This document shows, piece after piece, positions 10,792 to 19,272 of a stretch of DNA of 64,000 bases. Source of the DNA: Pseudomonas sp. UBA2684 (lineage in GTDB: Bacteria > Pseudomonadota > Gammaproteobacteria > Pseudomonadales > Pseudomonadaceae); assembly GCA_002354655.1 (NCBI GenBank), contig DELY01000048.1:90659-154658 (forward strand), read 5' to 3'. The translations under genes and the position numbers were made by a program. Numbering within the stretch: the stretch's first letter is position 1; each line of letters opens with the position of its first letter. Below the pieces are notes generated by a model that worked only from the letters and a program-made list of their open reading frames with translations, was not told the DNA's origin and did no database searches.

Positions 10792-11832
10792 ATGCACATC
10801 CATGATTTTCACCAACGCCTGACCGACCTCGGTGCCAAACCCATGCACATCGGGCGGATCAGCCGTGCCTGGCTGCGTGGGTTACCGCTGGACACAGGCA
10901 CGCGCCATCAGAAAACCGAGAATTTTCTGCCACTCAGCGTGCGCCAAGCGTTGCCACAGCTGACGCAAGAGCTCAACGCCCTCGCCCGCCTCAGCGCCGA
11001 GCACCCGGCGGCCGATGGTTCAGCACGCCTGTTGGTGGAGCTTGCCGACAAGCAGATGGTGGAAAGCGTGCTGCTGCCGCGCGATGGTTTGTGCGTGTCC
11101 AGCCAAGTGGGCTGCGCGGTGGGCTGTGTGTTCTGCATGACTGGCAAGAGCGGCCTGCTGCGGCAGTTAAGTACGGCTGAAATCGTTGCCCAAGTCGCAC
11201 TCGCCAGGCGCTTTCGTCCGGTGAAAAAGGTGGTGTTCATGGGCATGGGCGAACCGGCGCACAACCTCGACAACGTGCTCGAAGCGATCAACCTGCTCGG
11301 CACCGAAGGGGGCATTGGCCAGCGCAACCTGGTGTTTTCCACCGTGGGCGACCCGCGGGTGTTCGAGCGGTTGCCGCAGCAACACATCAAGCCGGCCCTG
11401 GCGCTCTCGCTGCACACCACCAACGCCGAACTGCGCCAGCAATTACTGCCGCGCGCGCCGCGCATCGACCCGGAAGAACTGGTGGAATTGGGCGAGCGCT
11501 ATGCCCGGCAGATCGACTACCCAATCCAGTATCAGTGGACGTTGCTCAAGGGCATCAACGACAGCCAGGAAGAAATGGACGGCATCCTGCGCCTGCTCAA
11601 GGGCAAGTACGCGCTGATGAACCTGATCCCCTACAACAGCCTGGAAGCCGACGCTTACCAGCGCCCCGATGGTGAGCGCATCGTGCAAATCGTGCGCTAT
11701 CTGCACAGCCGCGGCGTATTGACCAAGGTGCGCAACTCCGCCGGGCAGGACATCGACGGCGGCTGCGGTCAGTTACGCGCCCGCGCCGCCGGCGTGCTCA
11801 ACACCCGGCGCCAGCAGACACCGCCCCGCTGA
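10792..11832 (+). CDS. RlmN-like radical SAM RNA methyltransferase paralogue, 346 aa
   Basis: The protein belongs to the RlmN/Cfr radical SAM group, which methylates adenine C2 or C8 in RNA. The [4Fe-4S] motif is CAVGCVFC (Cys108, Cys112, Cys115). The two mechanistic cysteines are also present: Cys101 in LCVSSQ and Cys325 in DIDGGCGQL. Other family landmarks are FMGMGEPAHNLDNV and LHTTNAELR. The true RlmN of Pseudomonas is normally encoded beside ndk/pilF, so this is a second copy whose substrate is uncertain. The N-terminus is shorter and different from canonical RlmN. Confidence 0.88.
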   Translation: MHIHDFHQRLTDLGAKPMHIGRISRAWLRGLPLDTGTRHQKTENFLPLSVRQALPQLTQELNALARLSAEHPAADGSARLLVELADKQMVESVLLPRDGLCVSSQVGCAVGCVFCMTGKSGLLRQLSTAEIVAQVALARRFRPVKKVVFMGMGEPAHNLDNVLEAINLLGTEGGIGQRNLVFSTVGDPRVFERLPQQHIKPALALSLHTTNAELRQQLLPRAPRIDPEELVELGERYARQIDYPIQYQWTLLKGINDSQEEMDGILRLLKGKYALMNLIPYNSLEADAYQRPDGERIVQIVRYLHSRGVLTKVRNSAGQDIDGGCGQLRARAAGVLNTRRQQTPPR

Positions 11833-12183
11833 CGGTACACCCAGCGCTCCCAGCCCGGCCGCGACACCAGCGACAGCTCGGCGTACGCGGTTGCGCCATG
11901 GTCCAGCCAAACACAATAAGCCGTAGATTAGGGTCGTGGGTGTAGCCTGAGGGGACGCGACGAAGCCCAGCGACTCTGCCACAGGCTGTTGGACTTCGCT
12001 ACGCTCAACGCCAACCGACCTCAGAGCATCGGGCGGCAGCCACGAAAACCGGGCGATTCACACGCGCCAACCCCATGCAACAGGGCAAGTTCTCCACCGC
12101 AGGCTGACCTCGTTGATTGTCGCGCTGATATGGCAACGCCGCATCAGGCTATAAGCAGCTAGACTTGAACGACGGAGGTGCAT
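11833..12183. repeat. Non-coding gap with REP-like degenerate inverted repeat
   Basis: No gene is supported in these 350 bases. Around 11985-12020 the sequence TGTTGGACTTCGCTACG then CTCAACGCCAAC forms an imperfect hairpin. It is of the kind scattered between Pseudomonas genes, and GGGTGTAGCCTGAGGGGACGCG nearby has the same flavour. The right end carries the GGAGG binding site of the next gene. Confidence 0.35.
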
Positions 12184-12405
12184 ATGAGCGAGCACGACGA
12201 CAACGACAAACCGCTGACTTTGTGGGAAATGCTGCAAAGCGTGTTGGCGGCAGCACTCGGCGTACAGAGCGGGAAAAACCGCAGCCGCGACTTTAGCCGC
12301 GGCAAACCTAGCCATTTCATTATGCTCGGCGTGCTGTTCACCGCACTGTTCGTGCTGGTGATCATAGCCGTGGTCAAGCTGGTGCTGCATTTCGCCGGCG
12401 TCTGA
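12184..12405 (+). CDS. DUF2970 domain small membrane protein, 73 aa
   Basis: A soluble head (LTLWEMLQSVLAAALGVQS) with basic residues is followed by one C-terminal transmembrane helix (FIMLGVLFTALFVLVIIAVV). This is the DUF2970 pattern, a short single-span inner-membrane protein of unknown role. GGAGG at 12174-12178 lies close before the ATG at 12184, which I prefer over an overlapping GTG at 12178. The gene runs into the 3' end of the convergent binding-protein gene. Confidence 0.88.
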   Translation: MSEHDDNDKPLTLWEMLQSVLAAALGVQSGKNRSRDFSRGKPSHFIMLGVLFTALFVLVIIAVVKLVLHFAGV

Positions 12406-12406
12406 A

Positions 12407-13525
12407 TCACTGCAACAACGGTGTGATCGAGAAGCGGTAAGCCCTCATCCGCGGCTGATAAAGGGCGCTGAAACGGCGAAAGTCGAGGTCATAACCTGGC
12501 ACCTGCAAACGTGTCGACAAGCGCGCGGACTGCTCGGCATCGAGCAGGCTAAATACCGGCGCGATCTGGTCCTTACCGCCGCGCACGGCGAAGTCCTGCC
12601 CCGCGTGGTAATCGTGCAGCAGCACCATGGCCCAGCCACCCAGGGTGAAATGTCCACCCACCAAGACACAGACCTGGCCGGCCATTCGCGCCCGCAGCAC
12701 TTCTTCAGAGTTGTTCAGGGCCGAAAAATACAGATCCGTGCCCGCACGCTTACCCAGCTCCTGCGCCGCTTGCATGGCACCAAAAGCCATCTCGTCATTC
12801 GCCGACCAGACCAGGCGCACATGGCTGTATCGCTGTAGCAGCGTTTGCGCCTGCTCGTAGGCGCGCTGGCGCGTCCATTCGCCATACACCAGCTGCTGCA
12901 ATTTGACTTCTGGGTGTTCCGCCAGCGCCTGGCGCAAGCCCTGCTGACGCAGCAGTGCCGACGGTGTGTGGCGCGTACCGGAAAATGCCAGCAGCTCACC
13001 CGGCTGACCCTTGAGCTTGGCGATCAACGCCTTCGCCATCAGGTAGCCGGCTTCTTCGTCGTTGGGAATCAGGCTGCCAATCCAGTTGCGGTAGTGCTCA
13101 CGCGGCCCGCCGACGATGCTGCGCTGCTCGGGTGTCAGGGTGCTGTGCACGGAAAATAGCTTGGTCGGGCTGTCGGCGAACAAGCGCAGCAGTTCTGGCG
13201 CGGCATACATCTCATTGACGAACACCAGGTAATCCGGCTGTTGCGGGCGCGCCAACACACGGCGCGCGTTACTCAGCAAACGCTGCGGGTCTCGGTCGCC
13301 ATAAATCACCTCCAGGTGCATGCCGAGATCATCGGCAGCGGCTTGCATAAACGCGCTGTATGCGACCCAGAATCGCTCATTGGCATAACCTGGATTGAGA
13401 AATACCACCGACGCCGGCTTGGTCCCGACGCTGATACTGGCGGCGGACGCCGCATGCGTCGCGCCAGCAAAGAGCACGAGCCACACCCCAAAGAAAAAAC
13501 CAACGACTAACCTGATCACGCACAC
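12407..13525 (-). CDS. Periplasmic type-1 substrate-binding protein (sugar/AI-2 class), 372 aa
   Basis: A signal peptide (residues 1-25, ending AGATHAAS) leads into a periplasmic-binding-protein type 1 fold. Landmarks are FLNPGYANERFW, PDYLVFVNEMYAAPE, GTRHTPSALLRQQGL and VWSANDEMAFGAMQAA. The last is the NDxxAxGA motif of sugar-binding proteins. No permease or ATPase gene is adjacent, so it may act as a ligand sensor for a membrane kinase or cyclase rather than feed a transporter. That is inference. It is convergent with the DUF2970 gene, one base apart. Confidence 0.8.
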   Translation of the reverse strand: MCVIRLVVGFFFGVWLVLFAGATHAASAASISVGTKPASVVFLNPGYANERFWVAYSAFMQAAADDLGMHLEVIYGDRDPQRLLSNARRVLARPQQPDYLVFVNEMYAAPELLRLFADSPTKLFSVHSTLTPEQRSIVGGPREHYRNWIGSLIPNDEEAGYLMAKALIAKLKGQPGELLAFSGTRHTPSALLRQQGLRQALAEHPEVKLQQLVYGEWTRQRAYEQAQTLLQRYSHVRLVWSANDEMAFGAMQAAQELGKRAGTDLYFSALNNSEEVLRARMAGQVCVLVGGHFTLGGWAMVLLHDYHAGQDFAVRGGKDQIAPVFSLLDAEQSARLSTRLQVPGYDLDFRRFSALYQPRMRAYRFSITPLLQ

Positions 13526-13602
13526 ACCCTCAAAAATGCGCGCGCATTGTAAAGCCGAAGCAGTGGCATTTTGCCGCCACCCATCTGTAAACCCACAAAA
13601 AG

Positions 13603-13630
13603 AGCGGGCTTCAGTTGCCTGAAGCCCGCT
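13603..13630 (-). terminator. Rho-independent terminator
   Basis: AGCGGGCTTCAG, loop TTGC, CTGAAGCCCGCT form a perfect 12-bp stem. On the minus strand it is followed by CTTTTTGTG. It ends the transcript of the 37-codon gene at 13669-13782. Confidence 0.85.
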
Positions 13631-13668
13631 TCCTCATCAATCCAGCGGTATCAGTCCAGCAACCGGAT

Positions 13669-13782
13669 CTACTGGTTGCTGACCCAGAATACCGCGGTGA
13701 GCACGGCAATCAGGATCAAGGCAAAGATCGCGCTGGCGTCAACCACGCTGTCGCGGTTATCGGGTTCGGAATGTTCGGTCAT
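13669..13782 (-). CDS. Single-span small membrane protein, 37 aa
   Basis: A short frame reads MTEHSEPDNRDSVVDASAIF, then LILIAVLTAVFWVSNQ, then stop. An acidic N-terminal head precedes one predicted transmembrane helix. AAAGGGG stands seven bases before the ATG, and the strong terminator at 13603-13630 follows the stop. Start, stop, binding site, helix and terminator together argue for a real gene. The topology and length resemble small membrane subunits or regulators, but I do not recognise the family. Confidence 0.7.
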   Translation of the reverse strand: MTEHSEPDNRDSVVDASAIFALILIAVLTAVFWVSNQ

Positions 13783-13901
13783 TGGCTACCCCTTTATTGT
13801 GCTTATGGGTGGATCGCCCTTGCAGTTAAGACCAGGACGGCGTCTTGCTCAAGCATTGTGGTTATGCTTTGGCGTCGCCTTAGTTCTTACAGTTCTGTTC
13901 A

Positions 13902-13907
13902 TATACT
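13902..13907 (+). promoter_or_regulatory. Possible -10 box of the cysI promoter
   Basis: TATACT lies in a locally AT-rich stretch (TTCATATACTAATTCTTCAC) 112 bases before the cysI start. No good -35 box stands 17 bases upstream, which would fit activation by a regulator such as CysB. The regulator is inferred from the gene's function, not from a recognised site. Confidence 0.35.
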
Positions 13908-14018
13908 AATTCTTCACTTTTGCGCATAACCCTGAGCTGGTATCTTGCCCCGGCTCCGCCTGGAGTGCGCGGCCGTGCGCGCTGATTTGCTGCAAGCAGC
14001 CTGAAAACAGGACCCTTC

Positions 14019-15677
14019 ATGTACGTATACGACCAGTACGATCAACACATCATCGAGAGCCGCGTTAAGCAGTTCCGTGATCAAACCCGCCGCTACCTGG
14101 CCGGCGAGCTGAGCGGCGAAGAGTTCCGCCCGCTACGCCTGCAGAATGGCCTGTACATTCAGCGTTACGCCCCGATGTTGCGCGTCGCCGTGCCCTACGG
14201 CCTGATGTCGTCGACGCAGGTGCGCAAGCTGGCGCAGATCGCCCGTGACTACGACAAGGGCTATGCACACATCAGTACTCGCCAGAACGTACAGTTCAAC
14301 TGGCCCGAACTTGAAGACATTCCGGACATCCTCGGCGAGCTGGCCACCGTGCAGATGCACGCGATTCAAACCAGCGGCAACTGCATTCGCAACACCACCA
14401 CCGACCAGTTTGCCGGTGTCGCCGCCGACGAACTGATCGATCCGCGCCCCTGGTGTGAAATCATCCGCCAGTGGTCGACCTTCCACCCCGAATTCGCCTT
14501 CCTGCCACGCAAGTTCAAGATCGCCGTAAATGGTGCGGTCAGCGACCGTGCGGCAATTGAAGTGCACGACATCGGCCTGGAAGCCGTCAGCAACGATGCC
14601 GGCGAGTTGGGTTTCCGTGTCTCGGTCGGTGGCGGTTTGGGCCGCACGCCAATCGTTGGCAGTTTCATCAACGAGTTTCTGCCCTGGCCACACCTGCTGA
14701 GCTACCTCGACGCCATCCTGCGCGTGTACAACCGCTATGGCCGCCGCGACAACAAGTTCAAGGCGCGGATCAAGATCCTGGTCAAGGCGCTGAGCCCTGA
14801 AGTCTTCGCGGAAAAAGTCAACGCCGAATGGGCGCACCTGAAGGATGGCCCGACCACCCTGACCGACGCCGAAGTCCAACGCGTGAAGCAGTTCTTCGTC
14901 GATCCGGCCTACAAAGCGCTGGAGCAGCAAACCGCCGCGCTCGCTGAGTTGGATGCAGAGCATCCCGGCTTTGCCCGCTGGCGCGCGCGCAACACCTGCG
15001 CGCACAAAAAGCCCGGTTATGTGGCCGTCACCCTGTCGCTCAAGCCAACCGGCGTAGCACCGGGCGATGTCACCGACAAACAACTGGATGCGATTGCCGA
15101 TCTGGCCGACCGCTACAGCTTCGGTGAAGTGCGTAACTCCCACGAGCAGAACATGATTCTTGCCGACGTCGAGCAGAGTCAGCTGTTCCAGCTTTGGGGC
15201 GAGTTGCGCGAGAACGGTTTCGCCACGCCGAATATCGGCCTGCTGACCGACATCATCTGTTGCCCAGGTGGCGACTTCTGCTCCCTGGCCAACGCCAAGT
15301 CGATCCCGATTGCCGAAGCCATCCAGCGCCGCTTCGACGACCTCGACTACTTGTTCGATATCGGTGAAGTCGACCTGAATATCTCTGGCTGCATGAACGC
15401 CTGCGGTCACCACCACGTCGGCCACATCGGCATCCTTGGGGTGGACAAGAAAGGCGAGGAGTTCTATCAGGTCTCGCTCGGCGGCAGCGCCAACCGCGAT
15501 GCCAGCCTGGGCAAGATTCTCGGCCCGTCCTTCGCCGAGCATGCCATGGCCGACGTGATCGAGAAGATCATCAAGGTCTACATTGAACAGCGCACCGAAG
15601 ACGAGTGCTTTATCGACACCTACCGCCGTATCGGCATCGACCTGTTCAAGGAGCGCGTCTATGCAGCGAATCATTAA
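14019..15677 (+). CDS. cysI: Sulfite reductase hemoprotein CysI-type, 552 aa
   Basis: This siroheme [4Fe-4S] enzyme reduces sulfite to sulfide for cysteine synthesis. The cluster/siroheme ligands are clear: Cys415 and Cys421 (CPGGDFC) and Cys458 and Cys462 (CMNACGH). Two ferredoxin-like substrate-binding repeats are seen, the first with ISTRQNVQFNW and TSGNCIRNTTTDQ and the second with SFGEVRNSHEQNM. In Pseudomonas this single protein works without the CysJ flavoprotein of enterics. The ATG at 14019 follows AACAGGACCCTTC. The next gene overlaps its 3' end by 17 bases. Confidence 0.93.
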   Translation: MYVYDQYDQHIIESRVKQFRDQTRRYLAGELSGEEFRPLRLQNGLYIQRYAPMLRVAVPYGLMSSTQVRKLAQIARDYDKGYAHISTRQNVQFNWPELEDIPDILGELATVQMHAIQTSGNCIRNTTTDQFAGVAADELIDPRPWCEIIRQWSTFHPEFAFLPRKFKIAVNGAVSDRAAIEVHDIGLEAVSNDAGELGFRVSVGGGLGRTPIVGSFINEFLPWPHLLSYLDAILRVYNRYGRRDNKFKARIKILVKALSPEVFAEKVNAEWAHLKDGPTTLTDAEVQRVKQFFVDPAYKALEQQTAALAELDAEHPGFARWRARNTCAHKKPGYVAVTLSLKPTGVAPGDVTDKQLDAIADLADRYSFGEVRNSHEQNMILADVEQSQLFQLWGELRENGFATPNIGLLTDIICCPGGDFCSLANAKSIPIAEAIQRRFDDLDYLFDIGEVDLNISGCMNACGHHHVGHIGILGVDKKGEEFYQVSLGGSANRDASLGKILGPSFAEHAMADVIEKIIKVYIEQRTEDECFIDTYRRIGIDLFKERVYAANH

Positions 15678-16161
15678 GAACAACCAAGTCGTCGACGAAA
15701 CCTGGCACCTGCTGCCCAAGGACGCGACTTTGGATAGCCTGTCCAACTGTGACGACCTGATCGTTCCACTGAGCCTGTGGCGCGAGCACGACCACGCCCT
15801 GAAAGCCCGCGACGGCGGCCTGGGCGTATGGCTGGATGCCGACGAGGAAATCGAAGAAATTGCCGACGACCTCGCCAACTTCCAAGTGATTGCCCTGAAC
15901 TTCCCCAGCTTCACCGACGGCCGCCATTACTCCAGTGCGCGTTTGCTGCGCGAGCGTTATGGCTACCAAGGTGAAGTGCGGGCGATTGGCGATGTTCTGC
16001 GCGACCAGTTGTTCTTCATGAAACGCTGCGGCTTCGATGCCTACGCAATTCGCCCGGATCGTGATCCGTACGATGCACTGGCCAGCCTGAACGACTTCGA
16101 CGAGGTCTACCAGGCCGCGTGCGACCAGCCTCAGCCGCTGTTCCGCCGCCGCCAGCCGTGA
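15661..16161 (+). CDS. DUF934 protein, sulfite reductase accessory, 166 aa
   Basis: The protein starts MQRIIKNNQVVDETWHLL and carries the DUF934 landmarks NFPSFTDGRHYSSARLLRER and GDVLRDQLFFMKRCGFDAY. DUF934 genes are regularly fused or coupled to CysI-type reductases. A role as electron-transfer partner or assembly factor of sulfite reductase is inferred from that. The start lies inside the cysI 3' end (GAGCGCGTCTATG), so the two are translationally coupled. Confidence 0.9.
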   Translation: MQRIIKNNQVVDETWHLLPKDATLDSLSNCDDLIVPLSLWREHDHALKARDGGLGVWLDADEEIEEIADDLANFQVIALNFPSFTDGRHYSSARLLRERYGYQGEVRAIGDVLRDQLFFMKRCGFDAYAIRPDRDPYDALASLNDFDEVYQAACDQPQPLFRRRQP

Positions 16162-16179
16162 GCTAAGCACAAGCCAAAA

Positions 16180-16206
16180 AAAGCCCTGCATACGCAGGGC
16201 TTTTTC
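16180..16206 (+). terminator. Rho-independent terminator of the cysI operon
   Basis: AAAGCCCTGC, loop ATAC, GCAGGGCTTTTT form a 10-bp stem followed by a T-run. It is usable in both directions, since the following gene is on the other strand. Confidence 0.9.
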
Positions 16207-16252
16207 GTTTGTGGCTGGCAGGCTGGCGTCAATGCCGGGCGCAACCTACACC

Positions 16253-17248
16253 TCAGTCCACCCGCAGCAGCACCCGGCCGACCAGCTTGCCGGCGAGTAT
16301 CTGATCAATCGCCTGGGGTAATTGCTCCAGGCTGACCTCAGTCACCAGCGCCTCCAGATCGAGCTTCCACTGCAGCGATAGCCTGTCCCACATGGAGGCC
16401 TTGACCACCAGCGGCAACTCGACAGAATCGACTCCCAGCAGATTCACCCCACGCAAGATGAACGGCAGCACACTGCCCTTGAAACCGACGCCCGCGGTCA
16501 GCCCGCAGCACGCCACGCTGCCGCCATAGCGCAACGCCTTGACCACATTGAACAGAATCTCGCCGCCCACGGTATCCACCGCACCGGCCCATTGTTCCTT
16601 AAGCATTGGCCGCTCGCTGCCCTCCAGCAAAGCGTCACGCAGCACGATTTGCTCGGCGCCCAGGCCCTTGAGAAATTCGCCTTGCGCCTCCTTGCCGGTA
16701 GAGGCCGCCACGCGATAGCCGAGCCGACTCAGCAAGGCCACCGCGACACTGCCGACACCGCCGGTGGCACCCGTGACCAAGACTGGGCCGGCATCTGGCG
16801 TCACGCCGGCCTGCTCGAGCTTGTCAACGCACAGCGCGGCAGTCAGCCCCGCAGTGCCAAGTACCATGGCCTCACGCAGCGACAAGCCTTGCGGCCGCTT
16901 GAGCGCCCAGGCGGCGGGAATACGGATGTACTGGGCAAAACCGCCGGCGGTATTCATGCCCAAGTCGTAGCCGGTGACTATCACTTCATCGCCGGCCGCG
17001 AACTCGGCAACGCTGGAGGCCGCCACCACCCCAGCCGCATCGATGCCTGGGGTATGCGGGAAGAGCTTGGTCACCCCACGGTTGCCGCTGGCGGACAGCG
17101 CGTCCTTGTAGTTCAACGAGGAGTATTTGACGCGAATCAACAGCTCGCCCGCCGGCAACTCCTGGGTATCGCGCTGAACCAGCACCTGCTCGAATGCACC
17201 GGCAGCGTTTTCGCGAGCCTGCAATGCCATGAATGTCGTCATTTTCAT
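16253..17248 (-). CDS. YhdH/AcuI-type zinc-free MDR oxidoreductase (acrylyl-CoA reductase family), 331 aa
   Basis: This is an NADPH-dependent medium-chain reductase. It has the YhdH pattern KYSSLNYKDALSASGN, PHTPGIDAAGVV and the nucleotide-binding TGATGGVGSVAVALL. Structural zinc cysteines are absent, as expected for the quinone-oxidoreductase branch. Members (AcuI) reduce acryloyl-CoA to propionyl-CoA, but substrate cannot be read from sequence alone. It lies 20 bases after the start region of sohB's 3' neighbour and is co-directional with sohB. The ATG at 17248 is preceded by AGGAGATGAA-like sequence overlapping the start. Confidence 0.88.
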   Translation of the reverse strand: MKMTTFMALQARENAAGAFEQVLVQRDTQELPAGELLIRVKYSSLNYKDALSASGNRGVTKLFPHTPGIDAAGVVAASSVAEFAAGDEVIVTGYDLGMNTAGGFAQYIRIPAAWALKRPQGLSLREAMVLGTAGLTAALCVDKLEQAGVTPDAGPVLVTGATGGVGSVAVALLSRLGYRVAASTGKEAQGEFLKGLGAEQIVLRDALLEGSERPMLKEQWAGAVDTVGGEILFNVVKALRYGGSVACCGLTAGVGFKGSVLPFILRGVNLLGVDSVELPLVVKASMWDRLSLQWKLDLEALVTEVSLEQLPQAIDQILAGKLVGRVLLRVD

Positions 17249-17268
17249 CTCCTCTAGTCGAAAGCGGA

Positions 17269-18288
17269 TTACCAGAAGCGCTGCTGGTTGAGGCGACTCA
17301 GCCAGTTCAGGGCAAAGCGATCCAATGCCACGCTGGCCGCCAGGCCAACGCGCTCCTGCAGGGTTTTCTTCTCGGCGTAATGCAAGTGGAACAACTCCGC
17401 CTCCTTGGCCCGCTCGGCCAGGTATTCGTCGCTGGTCTGCAACTCATCCACCAGTTGCTTATCCAATGCGGCAAGCCCCAGCCAGACCTCGCCCGTGGCG
17501 ATGCCGTCGATGTCCAACTGCGGGCGATAGCGGGCCACGAAGTTCTTGAACAGTTCATGGGTGGTTTCCAGATCCTCCTGGAACTTCTCCCGTCCCTTCT
17601 CGGTGTTCTCGCCGAAAATCGTCAGGGTGCGTTTGTACTCGCCAGCGGTGAGCACCTCGAAATCAATGTCATGCTTTTTCAGCAAACGGTGCACGTTAGG
17701 TAGCTGGGCGACCACGCCAATCGAACCCAGGATGGCGAACGGCGCGGAAATGATCTTCTCGCCAATGCACGCCATCATATAGCCGCCACTCGCCGCGACC
17801 TTGTCGATGCACACGGTCAGCGGCACGCCAGCCTGACGAATGCGCGCCAGCTGCGAGGAGGCCAGGCCGTAGCTGTGCACCATGCCGCCGCCGCTCTCCA
17901 GACGCAGCACCACTTCGTCCTGCGGTGTGGCCAGGCTCAGCACGGCGGTGATTTCATGGCGCAGGTTATCGGTGGCCGATGCCTTGATGTCGCCGTCGAA
18001 GTCCAGCACATAGACCCGCGGTTTATGCACGCCGGCCTTCTTGGCCAGCTTGGCGGCCTTGCCGTCCGCCTTATGCGCCGCCTTCAACTGATCCTTGTCC
18101 AGCACGGCTTGCTGCAAGCGCTGGTGCAGCTGCTTGTAGAAATCATTGAGCTTGTGCACCTGCAACTGTCCCGCAACCCGCCGGCCTTTGCCGCGCACCG
18201 CCGCCAGCGCTACCAGCACGATCAGAATGGCCACCACCAGGGTGACCGTCTTGGCCAGAAAGCCCGCGTACTCAGCAAGAAACTCCAC
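17269..18288 (-). CDS. sohB: Inner-membrane peptidase SohB, 339 aa
   Basis: SohB is a signal-peptide-peptidase (S49) family protease facing the periplasm. The N-terminal helix (AKTVTLVVAILIVLVALAAV) anchors it. Residues around RVYVLDFDGDIKAS begin the protease fold. The nucleophile is the serine in DKVAASGGYMMAC, and the general-base lysine lies in the following AGEYKRTLT region. The start is GTG at 18288, because GAGGGGGAATGGC stands directly before it and family members begin xEFLAEYA. The in-frame ATG at 18303 overlaps the binding site. Confidence 0.93.
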   Translation of the reverse strand: MEFLAEYAGFLAKTVTLVVAILIVLVALAAVRGKGRRVAGQLQVHKLNDFYKQLHQRLQQAVLDKDQLKAAHKADGKAAKLAKKAGVHKPRVYVLDFDGDIKASATDNLRHEITAVLSLATPQDEVVLRLESGGGMVHSYGLASSQLARIRQAGVPLTVCIDKVAASGGYMMACIGEKIISAPFAILGSIGVVAQLPNVHRLLKKHDIDFEVLTAGEYKRTLTIFGENTEKGREKFQEDLETTHELFKNFVARYRPQLDIDGIATGEVWLGLAALDKQLVDELQTSDEYLAERAKEAELFHLHYAEKKTLQERVGLAASVALDRFALNWLSRLNQQRFW

Positions 18289-18413
18289 GCCATTCCCCCT
18301 CATTTATGCATGCCAGCGCCCGGTGTCGAGGGGCGCGCTCAGCACCCAAGCATACCGGCGCCACTGGTCGACGACCAGTTACCTGGTGTGGCGCCATTAG
18401 TCGTACGGATCTA

Positions 18414-18437
18414 ATTCAAACAAGCGTATGTTTTTTC
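18414..18437 (+). promoter_or_regulatory. Palindromic operator-like site next to the promoter
   Basis: AAACA-AGCGTA-TGTTT is an inverted repeat placed just before a -35 box. A TetR-family repressor of fatty-acid genes (PsrA-like) would have this kind of AAAC...GTTT site. The assignment is an inference from shape and from the acyl-CoA cluster downstream. Confidence 0.35.
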
Positions 18438-18438
18438 G

Positions 18439-18467
18439 TTGACAGTCCCCAGCGATCCTCATACCCT
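18439..18467 (+). promoter_or_regulatory. Sigma-70 promoter of the lipid cluster
   Basis: TTGACA at 18439-18444 matches the -35 consensus exactly. A 17-base spacer leads to TACCCT at 18462-18467, a weak -10. Transcription would start near 18474, about 30 bases before the GTG start at 18503. Confidence 0.55.
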
Positions 18468-18502
18468 CGCGAAACTTTCAACGTACCGGGATCGCAGCGG
18501 AC

Positions 18503-19213
18503 GTGGGCAGCATCTACCTGATTCGACATGGCCAAGCCTCATTCGGTGCCGACGACTACGATGTGCTATCGCCCATTGGTATTCGCCAGGCCGAAGTATT
18601 GGGCGCGCACCTGGCCCAGCTGGGTCTGCGCATCGACCGCAGCGTGAGCGGCGATCTACGCCGCCAACAACACACTGCTACTGCCGCATTGACCCAGCTG
18701 ACCCGTGCCGGCCTGCAAGCGCCCGCACTGGAAATTGACGCAGCCTTCAACGAGTTCGATGCCGATGCGGTGATCCGCGCCCTGCTCCCGGACCTACTCC
18801 CCGAAGAACCCGAAGCCCTGCACGTGCTGCGCAATGCCGCGCAAAACCGTGCCGAATTCCAGCGCCTGTTCGCCCGCCTGATTGGCCGCTGGATCAGCGG
18901 CGAGCATGACAAGCCTGGCCTGCAGAGCTGGCAGGGCTTCGTCGAACAAGTCCAAGGCGGCCTGCTGCGCCTGCTCGAACAAGCCGAGAGCAAGCAGAAC
19001 ATCGCGGTATTCACCTCCGGCGGCACCATCACCGCCCTGCTCCACCTGATCACTGGCGTGCCGCCGGCCCAAGCCTTCGAGCTGAACTGGCAAATCGTCA
19101 ACACCTCACTGAGTTGCCTGAAGTTTCGCGGCAACCAAGTGAGCCTGGCTTCCTTCAACAGCCATGTGCATTTACAGCTGTTGAAGACGCCGGAACTCAT
19201 CACCTATCGCTGA
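18503..19213 (+). CDS. Histidine phosphatase (phosphoglycerate-mutase-like), 236 aa
   Basis: The branch-1 histidine phosphatase motif LIRHGQAS is at residues 6-13, with the phospho-accepting His. The second catalytic His of most family members (usually in a VSHG-type motif) is replaced by TSGG in IAVFTSGGTITALL. This suggests altered chemistry or binding, though I may be misplacing the motif. The start is GTG, agreeing with GSIYLIRHG at the N-terminus. It heads a rightward run with SCP2, phosphotransferase and SDR genes, so an acyl-phosphate or acyl-CoA related role is inferred. Confidence 0.88.
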   Translation: MGSIYLIRHGQASFGADDYDVLSPIGIRQAEVLGAHLAQLGLRIDRSVSGDLRRQQHTATAALTQLTRAGLQAPALEIDAAFNEFDADAVIRALLPDLLPEEPEALHVLRNAAQNRAEFQRLFARLIGRWISGEHDKPGLQSWQGFVEQVQGGLLRLLEQAESKQNIAVFTSGGTITALLHLITGVPPAQAFELNWQIVNTSLSCLKFRGNQVSLASFNSHVHLQLLKTPELITYR

Positions 19214-19272
19214 GTGCCGGCCCACTGCTCCCATACGGGCGCTAGAAAAACCTGAAAATAAAGGAAGAAACC

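Noticed and set aside
14133-15914. 593-codon minus-strand frame opposite cysI
   Set aside because: A shadow of cysI in a mirrored frame, with no recognisable domains.
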